A stretch of DNA of 5,755 nucleotides from positions 1-5,755 of the forward strand of contig CAMWRC010000095.1 in NCBI GenBank assembly GCA_947176565.1, in the 5' to 3' direction. Of this stretch, positions 1 through 5,152 are shown piece after piece. Source of the DNA: an uncultured Ruminococcus sp. Lineage in GTDB: Bacteria; Bacillota; Clostridia; Oscillospirales; Ruminococcaceae. Numbering within the stretch: the stretch's first letter is position 1; every line of letters begins with the position of its first letter. Under the pieces are notes generated by a model that had not been told where the DNA came from, did no database searches, and saw only the letters and a program-made list of their open reading frames with translations. A program made the position numbers and the translations under genes.

Positions 1-85
1 CTAATAGAAAATTATCTGATAATAAGTTATATTATTAATTATAAATTTACTAATTTTTTAATCTGATATTTCGCTTGATGTTGTA
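1..85. other. AT-rich non-coding left edge
   Basis: No credible coding region or ribosome binding site is visible here. The stretch is very rich in A and T, with a short imperfect palindrome ATTAT-CTG-ATAAT at 12-24 and a repeated ATCTGATA at 14-21 and 61-68. It may be the tail of an upstream intergenic region. No T-run-backed terminator hairpin can be supported. Confidence 0.5.
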
Positions 86-114
86 TTGACAAGGAGAGAA
101 ATATTTGTTATAAT
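86..114 (+). promoter_or_regulatory. Consensus extended -10 sigma-A promoter of the padR-like gene
   Basis: TTGACA at 86-91 and TATAAT at 109-114 are separated by exactly 17 bases, and TGT directly precedes the -10 to form an extended -10 (TGnTATAAT). Both hexamers match the vegetative consensus in every position. Transcription should start near 121. ATTTGT occurs three times over and downstream of the -10 (103-108, 118-123, 131-136); these copies are possible operator half-sites, since PadR-type repressors often control their own promoter, but no clear ATGT-N8-ACAT box was found. Confidence 0.9.
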
Positions 115-164
115 AAAATTTGTAGATATTATTTGTAAAAATATGTTGAGATTGGAGATTTATT

Positions 165-524
165 ATGTTGATTCAGGAAAGTCTTATAAGGGGAAATATA
201 GATGTTGCAGTTCTGCATCTGCTTCAGGAAAGAGATATGTATGGATATGAGATTATTCAGCAGATTAAGATGCGCAGCGACGGCGATTTTACAGTAAAAT
301 TCGGCTCTCTTTATCCTGTTATGTATCGTATGATTGAAAGAGGTATGCTTACCGAAGAAACTGTTCTTGTTGGAAAGCGCAGAATCCGCAAATATTATCA
401 TCTTACTGACCTTGGGTTGGAGTATCTCGAAAATATCAGAACAGAGTATCTTAAAATATCATCAGGAATGAATAAAATACTTAACTATAATGGCGAGGAA
501 TCCAATTCTTCCGAAGAAAAATAA
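165..524 (+). CDS. PadR-family transcriptional regulator
   Basis: This 119-residue protein is a winged-helix DNA-binding regulator of the PadR family. The N-terminal part carries the family signature: RGNIDVAVLHLL (9-20), YGYEI (26-30), the recognition-helix region GSLYPVMYRM (47-56) ending in ERGMLTEE, and a basic wing GKRRIRKYYHLTDLG (70-84). The length fits the short PadR class, which has a small C-terminal helix for dimerisation; the last 15 residues are polar and probably disordered. The start is supported by GGAG at 154-157, seven bases before the ATG. The gene has its own strong promoter and terminator, so it is monocistronic. PadR-like repressors usually adjoin a membrane protein or transporter that they control, and none is present on this side; the target is therefore unknown. 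Family call is firm, specific role is not. Confidence 0.93.
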   Translation: MLIQESLIRGNIDVAVLHLLQERDMYGYEIIQQIKMRSDGDFTVKFGSLYPVMYRMIERGMLTEETVLVGKRRIRKYYHLTDLGLEYLENIRTEYLKISSGMNKILNYNGEESNSSEEK

Positions 525-571
525 ATCAGTACCTGAAAAGTATTCATTAAAAAAATATGTCATAACAAAAC

Positions 572-606
572 AAGCCGACAGCTTTCTTGCTGACGGCTTA
601 TTTTTT
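572..606 (+). terminator. Intrinsic terminator, possibly shared by the convergent genes
   Basis: AAGCCG (572-577) pairs with CGGCTT (594-599) and CAGC (579-582) pairs with GCTG (589-592), with one A-A mismatch and a six-base loop. Six T residues follow at 601-606. It ends the padR-like transcript. The hairpin sits between convergent stops and has an A-rich left flank (567-573), so it may also stop the minus-strand GNAT transcript, although that U-tract is interrupted. Confidence 0.88.
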
Positions 607-612
607 ATGTTA

Positions 613-1266
613 TTATCTTATTACTGAGTGGGAGTGAATGAAAAATTCCTCCTGACTTGGCTGCCATGCCTTGATTTTCGGCGGAAAGAGTTTGTCAAAT
701 TCTGCAACAGCTTCAACATCATTGCACGGCTCATCGGCATTATTGGGGTGATAGAACCATTTTCTGCCATCGAGAGTGTCATCAATAAGGACTTTTACAA
801 GCAAAGCGGCAGGGAAAATATCGCCCTCAAAACAGACGTTGTACTTTTTGCAGCTTTTGTAACCGCGGGCAACGTAGTTATCAGGATTTCCGAAATTTAT
901 AATCACGTCATATCCCATATTTTTTACGATTTCAAAGGTGTGTTCAAGGAGAGCCTTACCGTATCCCATACGCTGATAATCGGGGTGAACACAAAGCGGA
1001 CCCATAGTGACAATCGGCTTTATATTGCCGTTTCCGTCAGCAAGCTCGGATTTTGTATACATAATACAGCCGATAATCTTGCCGTCAGTTTCAATGACAT
1101 GAGCAAGTTCGGGGATAAAATCCCTATGATTTCTCATTATGTGGATAAAGTAATGTTCATCGCAGCCGGGAACGCTTAAATTCCAGAATGCCTCGCGGGC
1201 AAGATTTTCAACTTCATGATAATCTTTCTCTGTTTCCAAACGGATAATATAGTCATTTTTATTCAT
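613..1266 (-). CDS. GNAT family N-acetyltransferase, YhbS/COG3153-like
   Basis: The 217-residue product belongs to the GNAT superfamily, which moves an acetyl group from acetyl-CoA to an amine; the substrate cannot be told from sequence. Strand beta-4 and the acetyl-CoA loop are seen in MGPLCVHPDYQRMGYGKALL (88-107), with the pyrophosphate-binding Q98-x-x-G101-x-G103. The later NFGNPDNYVARGYKSCKKYNVCF block and the extended C-terminal tail resemble COG3153 (YhbS-like) proteins, longer than minimal GNATs. The ATG at 1266 is chosen because AGGAGG lies seven bases upstream (1274-1279); an in-frame ATG 20 codons earlier has no ribosome site and would put the structured leader inside the gene. It lies downstream of tRNA-Leu on the same strand and may depend on readthrough of the tRNA terminator plus leader control. 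Family call firm; biological role unknown. Confidence 0.9.
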   Translation of the reverse strand: MNKNDYIIRLETEKDYHEVENLAREAFWNLSVPGCDEHYFIHIMRNHRDFIPELAHVIETDGKIIGCIMYTKSELADGNGNIKPIVTMGPLCVHPDYQRMGYGKALLEHTFEIVKNMGYDVIINFGNPDNYVARGYKSCKKYNVCFEGDIFPAALLVKVLIDDTLDGRKWFYHPNNADEPCNDVEAVAEFDKLFPPKIKAWQPSQEEFFIHSHSVIR

Positions 1267-1273
1267 TGTTTTT

Positions 1274-1351
1274 CCTCCTGAAATGTTGTGACGCAACGGG
1301 AGGTTTGTTTGAGATAGTATTCGCAAACCTTCCGTTTACTCTGCTATCTCA
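1274..1351 (-). promoter_or_regulatory. Structured leader that may act as a translational attenuator of the GNAT gene
   Basis: Three pairings can be drawn in the RNA of the minus strand. A1 (1351-1344) pairs with A2 (1317-1310) over 8 base pairs. B1 (1336-1324) pairs with B2 (1307-1295) in 12 of 13 positions. CCUCC within B2 (1303-1299) can pair with GGAGG of the GNAT ribosome site (1278-1274), stacked over a small GUUG/CAAC hairpin (1297-1294 with 1288-1285). The order A1-B1-A2-B2 is pseudoknot-like, but only two bases link A2 to B2, too few to span an 8 bp helix, so A1:A2 and B1:B2 are probably alternatives. B1:B2 would free the ribosome site and A1:A2 would allow its sequestration. Pairings are seen; the regulatory reading is inferred. 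Confidence 0.5.
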
Positions 1352-1371
1352 GGTCTGTTATTTTTCTTCAA
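1336..1371 (-). CDS. Possible 11-residue leader peptide
   Basis: A TTG codon at 1371 is preceded, eight bases away, by AAGGAG (1385-1380) and opens a reading frame encoding MKKNNRPEIAE, ended by TAA at 1338-1336. The frame overlaps element A1 of the downstream leader structure, and its stop codon abuts element B1. A ribosome paused within the frame would therefore decide which stem forms. There is no homology argument for a peptide this short, TTG is a weaker start codon, and no separate promoter is evident, so it could be a chance frame. Its ribosome site and its exact placement against the stems are the only support. Confidence 0.35.
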   Translation of the reverse strand: MKKNNRPEIAE

Positions 1372-1396
1372 ACAACAATCTCCTTAAATAAATTTT

Positions 1397-1434
1397 AAAA
1401 AATCTAAGGCAAAGCTACATTATGCGACTTTGCC
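1397..1434 (-). terminator. Intrinsic terminator of the tRNA-Leu transcript
   Basis: Reading the minus strand, GGCAAAG (1434-1428) pairs with CTTTGCC (1414-1408) around a 13-base loop, followed by TTAGATTTTTT whose six T residues lie at 1402-1397. It begins three bases after the encoded CCA of the tRNA. Only 11 bases separate its U-tract from the ribosome site of the leader peptide, which leaves little room for an independent GNAT promoter. Partial readthrough is therefore a plausible source of GNAT mRNA. Confidence 0.8.
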
Positions 1435-1436
1435 AT

Positions 1437-1521
1437 TGGTACGCCTGACAGGAATCGAACCTGCACGCCTCTCGGCACAAGAACCTAAATCTTGCGTGTC
1501 TGCCAGTTTCACCACAGGCGC
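1437..1521 (-). tRNA. tRNA-Leu (anticodon UAG)
   Basis: The 85-base gene folds as a class II tRNA. The acceptor stem GCGCCTG pairs with CAGGCGT (first pair G-U), the discriminator is A, and a CCA end is encoded at 1439-1437. The D loop contains GG, the anticodon stem CAAGA/TCTTG encloses loop TTTAGGT with anticodon TAG at 1487-1485, a long variable arm (GCC/GGC stem) is typical of leucine tRNAs, and the T loop is TTCGATT. It reads CUA and, by wobble, other CUN codons. It lies between the four-cysteine protein gene and the GNAT gene on the same strand and is followed by its own terminator, so it is probably cut out of a longer transcript or has a weak private promoter that could not be identified. 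Confidence 0.97.
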
Positions 1522-1525
1522 ATTG

Positions 1526-1546
1526 AGCGGTCATTTACAGACCGCT
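1526..1546 (-). other. Hairpin between the four-cysteine gene and tRNA-Leu, without U-tract
   Basis: AGCGGTC (1526-1532) and GACCGCT (1540-1546) form a perfect 7 bp stem with a seven-base loop, four bases before the tRNA 5' end. On the minus strand no T-run follows, so it does not look like an intrinsic terminator. It could protect the 3' end of the upstream mRNA, or guide 5' processing of the tRNA; both are inference. Confidence 0.55.
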
Positions 1547-1580
1547 TTGAAATTGTGATATATCTGATTTATCCGTTTTT

Positions 1581-1901
1581 TTAATTCTTGTCATCGGATT
1601 TGTTTTCAGCGGAAGCCTGTGCATTATCATTTTCTTCTTTTTCGGCGCGGTCTCCTGCTGATTCTATGTAAATATCCTCATCGGCAAGACTTCCGACGAA
1701 GTTAAGCTGTTTCACGGGGATTCTTTTGAGCGGTGAATATATAAACTTTGCACATGAGAATGTACGGTCAACCATGCCCCGTTTTTCGCAAAGAACCTTA
1801 TCTCCGTCCTTTGTACGCCTGCCGAACTGACAGTAATCACATTTTGGAGATATATGCTTATCAAAATATTTTCCGCCTTTGAACATTGAAAAAAGATCCA
1901 T
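1581..1901 (-). CDS. Small four-cysteine protein of unknown function
   Basis: This 106-residue protein was not matched to a named family. Its first 62 residues look ordered and carry four cysteines in the spacing C21-x2-C24-x13-C38-x11-C50, preceded by GGKYFDKHISPKC and followed by FIYSPLKRIP. The layout is what a single structural zinc site would need, and the loops between the cysteines are basic (GRRTKDGDK, EKRGMVDRT), so nucleic-acid or protein binding is possible; neither is shown. The last 40 residues are acidic and polar (AEKEENDNAQ, ENKSDDKN) and probably disordered. There is no signal peptide or membrane segment, so it should be cytoplasmic. The start has GAGG (1914-1911) nine bases upstream and a strong promoter. 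The gene is divergent from polA and leads the strand that carries tRNA-Leu and the GNAT gene. Confidence 0.82.
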   Translation of the reverse strand: MDLFSMFKGGKYFDKHISPKCDYCQFGRRTKDGDKVLCEKRGMVDRTFSCAKFIYSPLKRIPVKQLNFVGSLADEDIYIESAGDRAEKEENDNAQASAENKSDDKN

Positions 1902-1942
1902 AGTAAATTACCTCATATATTGAAATGATTATTTCGTCTTAT

Positions 1943-1971
1943 ATTATAGCATATTTTTTTATTTTTGTCCA
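1943..1971 (-). promoter_or_regulatory. Sigma-A promoter for the four-cysteine gene, perhaps also tRNA-Leu
   Basis: On the minus strand TGGACA (1971-1966) and TATAAT (1948-1943) are 17 bases apart, and TGC precedes the -10 to give an extended -10. The match is 5/6 and 6/6. Transcription should begin near 1936, leaving a leader of about 35 bases. It is divergent from the polA promoter, whose -35 begins about 100 bases away. Confidence 0.85.
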
Positions 1972-1998
1972 GTGAATTTCAAATGATTTTAAAGATTG

Positions 1999-2041
1999 TG
2001 CAAACATAACAATTATTCACATGATATTTATGCAGTTTGCA
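1999..2041. repeat. Inverted repeat between two divergent promoters
   Basis: TGCAAAC (1999-2005) and GTTTGCA (2035-2041) are perfect inverted copies separated by 29 bases, and a partial copy TTTGC recurs at 2082-2086 inside the polA promoter spacer. The position midway between divergent promoters would suit a regulator binding site, but seven-base arms this far apart could arise by chance in AT-rich DNA. Confidence 0.3.
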
Positions 2042-2074
2042 AAAATAAACGACGATTATTTGATGTAAATCCCC

Positions 2075-2103
2075 TTGCTATTTGCGGAAATATGTGATAT
2101 AAT
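2075..2103 (+). promoter_or_regulatory. Sigma-A promoter of the polA-rimI-tsaD cluster
   Basis: TATAAT at 2098-2103, preceded by TGA to make an extended -10, lies 17 bases after TTGCTA at 2075-2080 (4/6 match to TTGACA). The weak -35 with extended -10 is a typical moderate housekeeping promoter. Transcription should start near 2110, giving a short leader before the ribosome site at 2121-2127. Confidence 0.8.
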
Positions 2104-2142
2104 AAAAACAATCGCTTCCGAAAGGAGATGTTTATAAAATTT

Positions 2143-4671
2143 ATGAAACTTCTTGTCATTGACGGAAACAGCATTCTTCACCGTGCTTTTTACGGAATAA
2201 AACTGCTTTCAAATAAGAACGGAGTTTTTACGAATGCGGTTTTCGGATTTATGAATATATACCTCAAAAATTATGGTGATGTCAGACCTGATGCTGTTGC
2301 AGTTGCGTTTGATGTGGATATTCCTACATTCCGGCATAAGGCTGTATCGTATTATAAAGCGAACCGCAAGGGTATGCCTCCGGAACTTGCGCAGCAGCTT
2401 CCGATTGTAAAACAGCTTCTCTCTCTTATGGGAATAAAAGTCGTTGAATGCGGGGGATATGAAGCTGATGATATTCTCGGAACATTGTCGAAGATTTGCA
2501 GTGACAGCGGAAATCAATGTTTTGTGCTGACCGGCGACCGCGACAGTTTACAGCTTATTGACAGCAATGTCACGGTACTTCTTGCCACGAACAGGGAAAC
2601 TATACGCTATACTCCTGAAAAATTCAGAGAAGACTATGGATTTGAGCCGGAAAATCTTGTTGATTTCAAAGCTCTTATGGGAGACAGTTCCGATAATATT
2701 CATGGAGTTGCAGGAATTGGCGGAAAAACTGCTTCCGCATTGATAAAGGAATTTGGTACAATTGAAAATCTGTATGAAAATTATACTGGCGCAGAACTCT
2801 CAAAGAGTGTGAAATCCAAGCTTGAAAAGGGTGTTGATTCTGCAAAGGAAAGCAAATGGCTTGCGACTATAGTCCGTGATGTTCCCATTGAAAATAATCC
2901 TGAATCATACAGAACAGGAATTCCGGATTCCGCCGGAATAAGCCGTCTGCTCACGGAACTTGAGATGTTCAAGCTGCTCGAAAAGCTGAATATATCAGCA
3001 GCTGATATTTCTGCTGAAATTCAGCAGGAGGAATATATTCCTGTTGAACTGGAAGTATGCGTCCTGACAGAAGATATAATCAAATCATTTGAAAATGCAA
3101 GCTATATCTTTGACGGCACAAACCTTGAAATACGGAACGGAAACTCCGTTTATACCACAGATTCAGAGGAGCTTATATCGACGTTTTTTGCTTCTGAATG
3201 TGAAAAGATAACTATTGATTCAAAACCTCATTACCGCTGGGCGATGGCGCACGGAATAAATCTTGCCAATCTCAGAACAGATGCGGCAATCTGCGGTTAT
3301 CTTCTCAATGCGTCTGCTTCTGATTATACTGTTGAAATGCTATGCGGCGGATATGGGGTTCATTACTGTATGGAAAACGGCTGTTTTGCGGAGCTTGCTT
3401 CTCTTGAACCGCTTGCGGATAATCTTCGCAGAGAGATTGAAAAAGAGGGTATGACGGGACTCCTTGATAATATTGAAATGCCGCTTACTGAGGTTTTAGC
3501 ATCAATGGAGCATACTGGAGTCGGAATAACTCCGGAAGATGTACGTGAATTTGGTACGTATCTTACGGAGATGATTGAAGAAACTCAGCAGATGATATTT
3601 GACGACGCAGGTCATAAATTCAATATCTCATCGCCGAAACAGCTCGGAATTGTTCTTTTTGAGGAAATGGAACTTCCGGCAAAAAAGAAAACAAAAAGCG
3701 GATATTCCACAAGTGCTGAGGTTTTAGAGGAACTCAGACCATTTTCGCCCATTGTGGATAATGTTCTGAAATACAGGCAGTATACTAAACTCAATTCGAC
3801 ATATGTTACAGGACTGCTTGATAAAATCGCATCTGACGGCAGGATTCATACTTGTTTCAGGCAGACGGAAACACGTACCGGCAGGATTTCATCAACAGAG
3901 CCTAATTTGCAGAATATTCCGGTACGTACTGAATTGGGGGCGCAGATGCGTAAATTTTTCACTGCGGGTGAGGGAAAAGTTCTGATTGATGCGGACTACA
4001 GTCAGATTGAACTCCGTGTTATGGCGCATCTCTGCGGTGATAAAAATATGATTTCTGCATTTTCTGACGGAGAGGATATTCATACATCTACCGCCGCTCA
4101 GGTTTTTGATATGCCGGCGATTATGGTAACTCCTGAGATGAGGAGTGCCGCCAAAGCTGTGAATTTCGGCATAATTTACGGTATCGGCGCATTTTCCCTC
4201 TCGAAGGATATAAACACATCAGTTGCACAGGCAAAAAAATATATTTCAGATTATCTTGCTAAATATCCGAAAGTACACCGCTTTATGGAAGATACAGTAA
4301 GCCGTGCGGCAAAAACAGGATTTGTTTCAACAATGTTCGGACGGAAAAGACGCATTCCGGAACTGCTTTCATCTAATAAAACCATGCAGGCGGCAGGAAA
4401 AAGAATCGCCATGAATACACCGGTTCAGGGAACTGCGGCGGATTTGATAAAAATTGCGATGATTAATGTATATCGCCGTCTGAAATCCGAAAATCTTGAC
4501 GCGGAACTGATTTTACAGGTACATGATGAACTTATTATCGAGGCGGATATTTCCTGCGCTGAACGGTGCGCTGAAATTCTTAAAGAGGAAATGATGAATG
4601 TATATGAAATGAAAGTTCCGTTAGTGGTAGATGTTCACAGCGGCAGAAGCTGGTATGACGCGAAAGGCTGA
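2143..4671 (+). CDS. polA: DNA polymerase I
   Basis: This 842-residue enzyme fills gaps and removes RNA primers during replication and repair. The 5' nuclease domain (about 1-280) has its metal ligands: D7, D57 (FDVDIPTFRH), E107/D109/D110 (YEADD), D132 and D134 (TGDRD), D181 and D184 (GDSSDN), then a helix-hairpin-helix GVAGIGGKTA. The middle domain (about 300-440) is a decayed proofreading exonuclease: D324 is followed by T326 where the acidic DxE pair belongs, and no YxxxD motif is seen. The polymerase domain has motif A DYSQIELR (D618), the O helix R667, K671, F675, Y679, and motif C HDE (D795, E796). F675 matches E. coli F762, which discriminates against dideoxynucleotides. An in-frame ATG at 2128 directly abuts the AAAGGAG site, so 2143 is preferred; it gives the usual MKLLVIDGNS opening, though with a long 15-base spacing. 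First gene of the cluster with rimI. Confidence 0.97.
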   Translation: MKLLVIDGNSILHRAFYGIKLLSNKNGVFTNAVFGFMNIYLKNYGDVRPDAVAVAFDVDIPTFRHKAVSYYKANRKGMPPELAQQLPIVKQLLSLMGIKVVECGGYEADDILGTLSKICSDSGNQCFVLTGDRDSLQLIDSNVTVLLATNRETIRYTPEKFREDYGFEPENLVDFKALMGDSSDNIHGVAGIGGKTASALIKEFGTIENLYENYTGAELSKSVKSKLEKGVDSAKESKWLATIVRDVPIENNPESYRTGIPDSAGISRLLTELEMFKLLEKLNISAADISAEIQQEEYIPVELEVCVLTEDIIKSFENASYIFDGTNLEIRNGNSVYTTDSEELISTFFASECEKITIDSKPHYRWAMAHGINLANLRTDAAICGYLLNASASDYTVEMLCGGYGVHYCMENGCFAELASLEPLADNLRREIEKEGMTGLLDNIEMPLTEVLASMEHTGVGITPEDVREFGTYLTEMIEETQQMIFDDAGHKFNISSPKQLGIVLFEEMELPAKKKTKSGYSTSAEVLEELRPFSPIVDNVLKYRQYTKLNSTYVTGLLDKIASDGRIHTCFRQTETRTGRISSTEPNLQNIPVRTELGAQMRKFFTAGEGKVLIDADYSQIELRVMAHLCGDKNMISAFSDGEDIHTSTAAQVFDMPAIMVTPEMRSAAKAVNFGIIYGIGAFSLSKDINTSVAQAKKYISDYLAKYPKVHRFMEDTVSRAAKTGFVSTMFGRKRRIPELLSSNKTMQAAGKRIAMNTPVQGTAADLIKIAMINVYRRLKSENLDAELILQVHDELIIEADISCAERCAEILKEEMMNVYEMKVPLVVDVHSGRSWYDAKG

Positions 4672-4675
4672 TTTC

Positions 4676-5140
4676 ATGAACGATATTGTTTTTTGTAAAA
4701 TCTCATCTGAAACAGATGAAAAAGTATTTGATATTCTTTCGGAGCTTGATAAATCATGCGTCGGCGCAGACGGCTGGTCTGCGGAATCGTTCAAATCGGA
4801 ATCTGCAAAGGATAACGGAATCGTAATATACTGTTATGCTGATATGCGAATTGTCGGGCTTATTTCAGGATATTTTGCGGCAGATGAAGCTGATATAACA
4901 AGTGTTGCAGTTGATTCAGATTACCGCCGCAGAGGAATAGCTGAAAATCTGATGGCTGAATTTGAAAATCAGCTTCCGGAATACATCAGTGAAATATTTC
5001 TTGAAGTACGTGAATCCAATTTTCCGGCAGTTTCGCTTTATAAAAAGTGCGGATTTGAAAAACTTCATATAAGGCGGAATTTTTATGATAATCCTGTAGA
5101 AAATGCCGTAGTTATGCGAAAAAGATTAAATAATAAATAA
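4676..5140 (+). CDS. rimI: Ribosomal-protein-S18-alanine N-acetyltransferase family protein (RimI)
   Basis: The 154-residue product is a RimI-type GNAT that acetylates protein N-terminal amines from acetyl-CoA; ribosomal protein S18 is the E. coli substrate, and other targets are likely in Firmicutes. ITSVAVDSDYRRRGIAENLM (74-93) holds the acetyl-CoA loop R84-x-x-G87-x-A89. LEVRESNFPAVSLYKKCGF (109-127) gives E110 and Y122, equivalent to the E. coli catalytic E103 and Y115, and the terminal RRNFYDNPVENAVVMRK is diagnostic of the family. Length matches RimI (about 150). The ATG at 4676 has AAAGG (4663-4667) eight bases upstream, inside the end of polA, and leaves a four-base gap after the polA stop. 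Longer in-frame starts at 4631 and 4655 lie inside polA and lack ribosome sites. tsaD follows after 12 bases. Confidence 0.95.
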   Translation: MNDIVFCKISSETDEKVFDILSELDKSCVGADGWSAESFKSESAKDNGIVIYCYADMRIVGLISGYFAADEADITSVAVDSDYRRRGIAENLMAEFENQLPEYISEIFLEVRESNFPAVSLYKKCGFEKLHIRRNFYDNPVENAVVMRKRLNNK

Positions 5141-5152
5141 AGAGGGATAATA

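Noticed and set aside
129..401. A 90-codon open frame on the minus strand over the padR-like gene
   Set aside because: It has no ribosome site or promoter and is the antisense of a well-supported PadR coding sequence.
628..1179. A 183-codon open frame on the plus strand
   Set aside because: It lies entirely antisense to the GNAT gene, has no ribosome binding site and its translation matches no protein pattern, whereas the minus-strand product has clear GNAT motifs.
1267..1326. An N-terminal extension of the GNAT protein starting at an ATG at 1326
   Set aside because: No ribosome site precedes it, and the extension would be encoded by the structured leader and the AGGAGG site itself.
1274..1385. 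A known riboswitch or T-box ahead of the GNAT gene
   Set aside because: No T-box sequence or recognised aptamer core was seen; the stems are better explained by attenuator-like competition.
1902..2127. A LexA (SOS) operator controlling polA
   Set aside because: No GAAC-N4-GTTC or similar palindrome was found in the intergenic region.
4631..4675. Earlier in-frame starts for rimI at 4631 and 4655
   Set aside because: They lie within polA without ribosome sites; the ATG at 4676 has AAAGG at good spacing and gives the usual RimI length.
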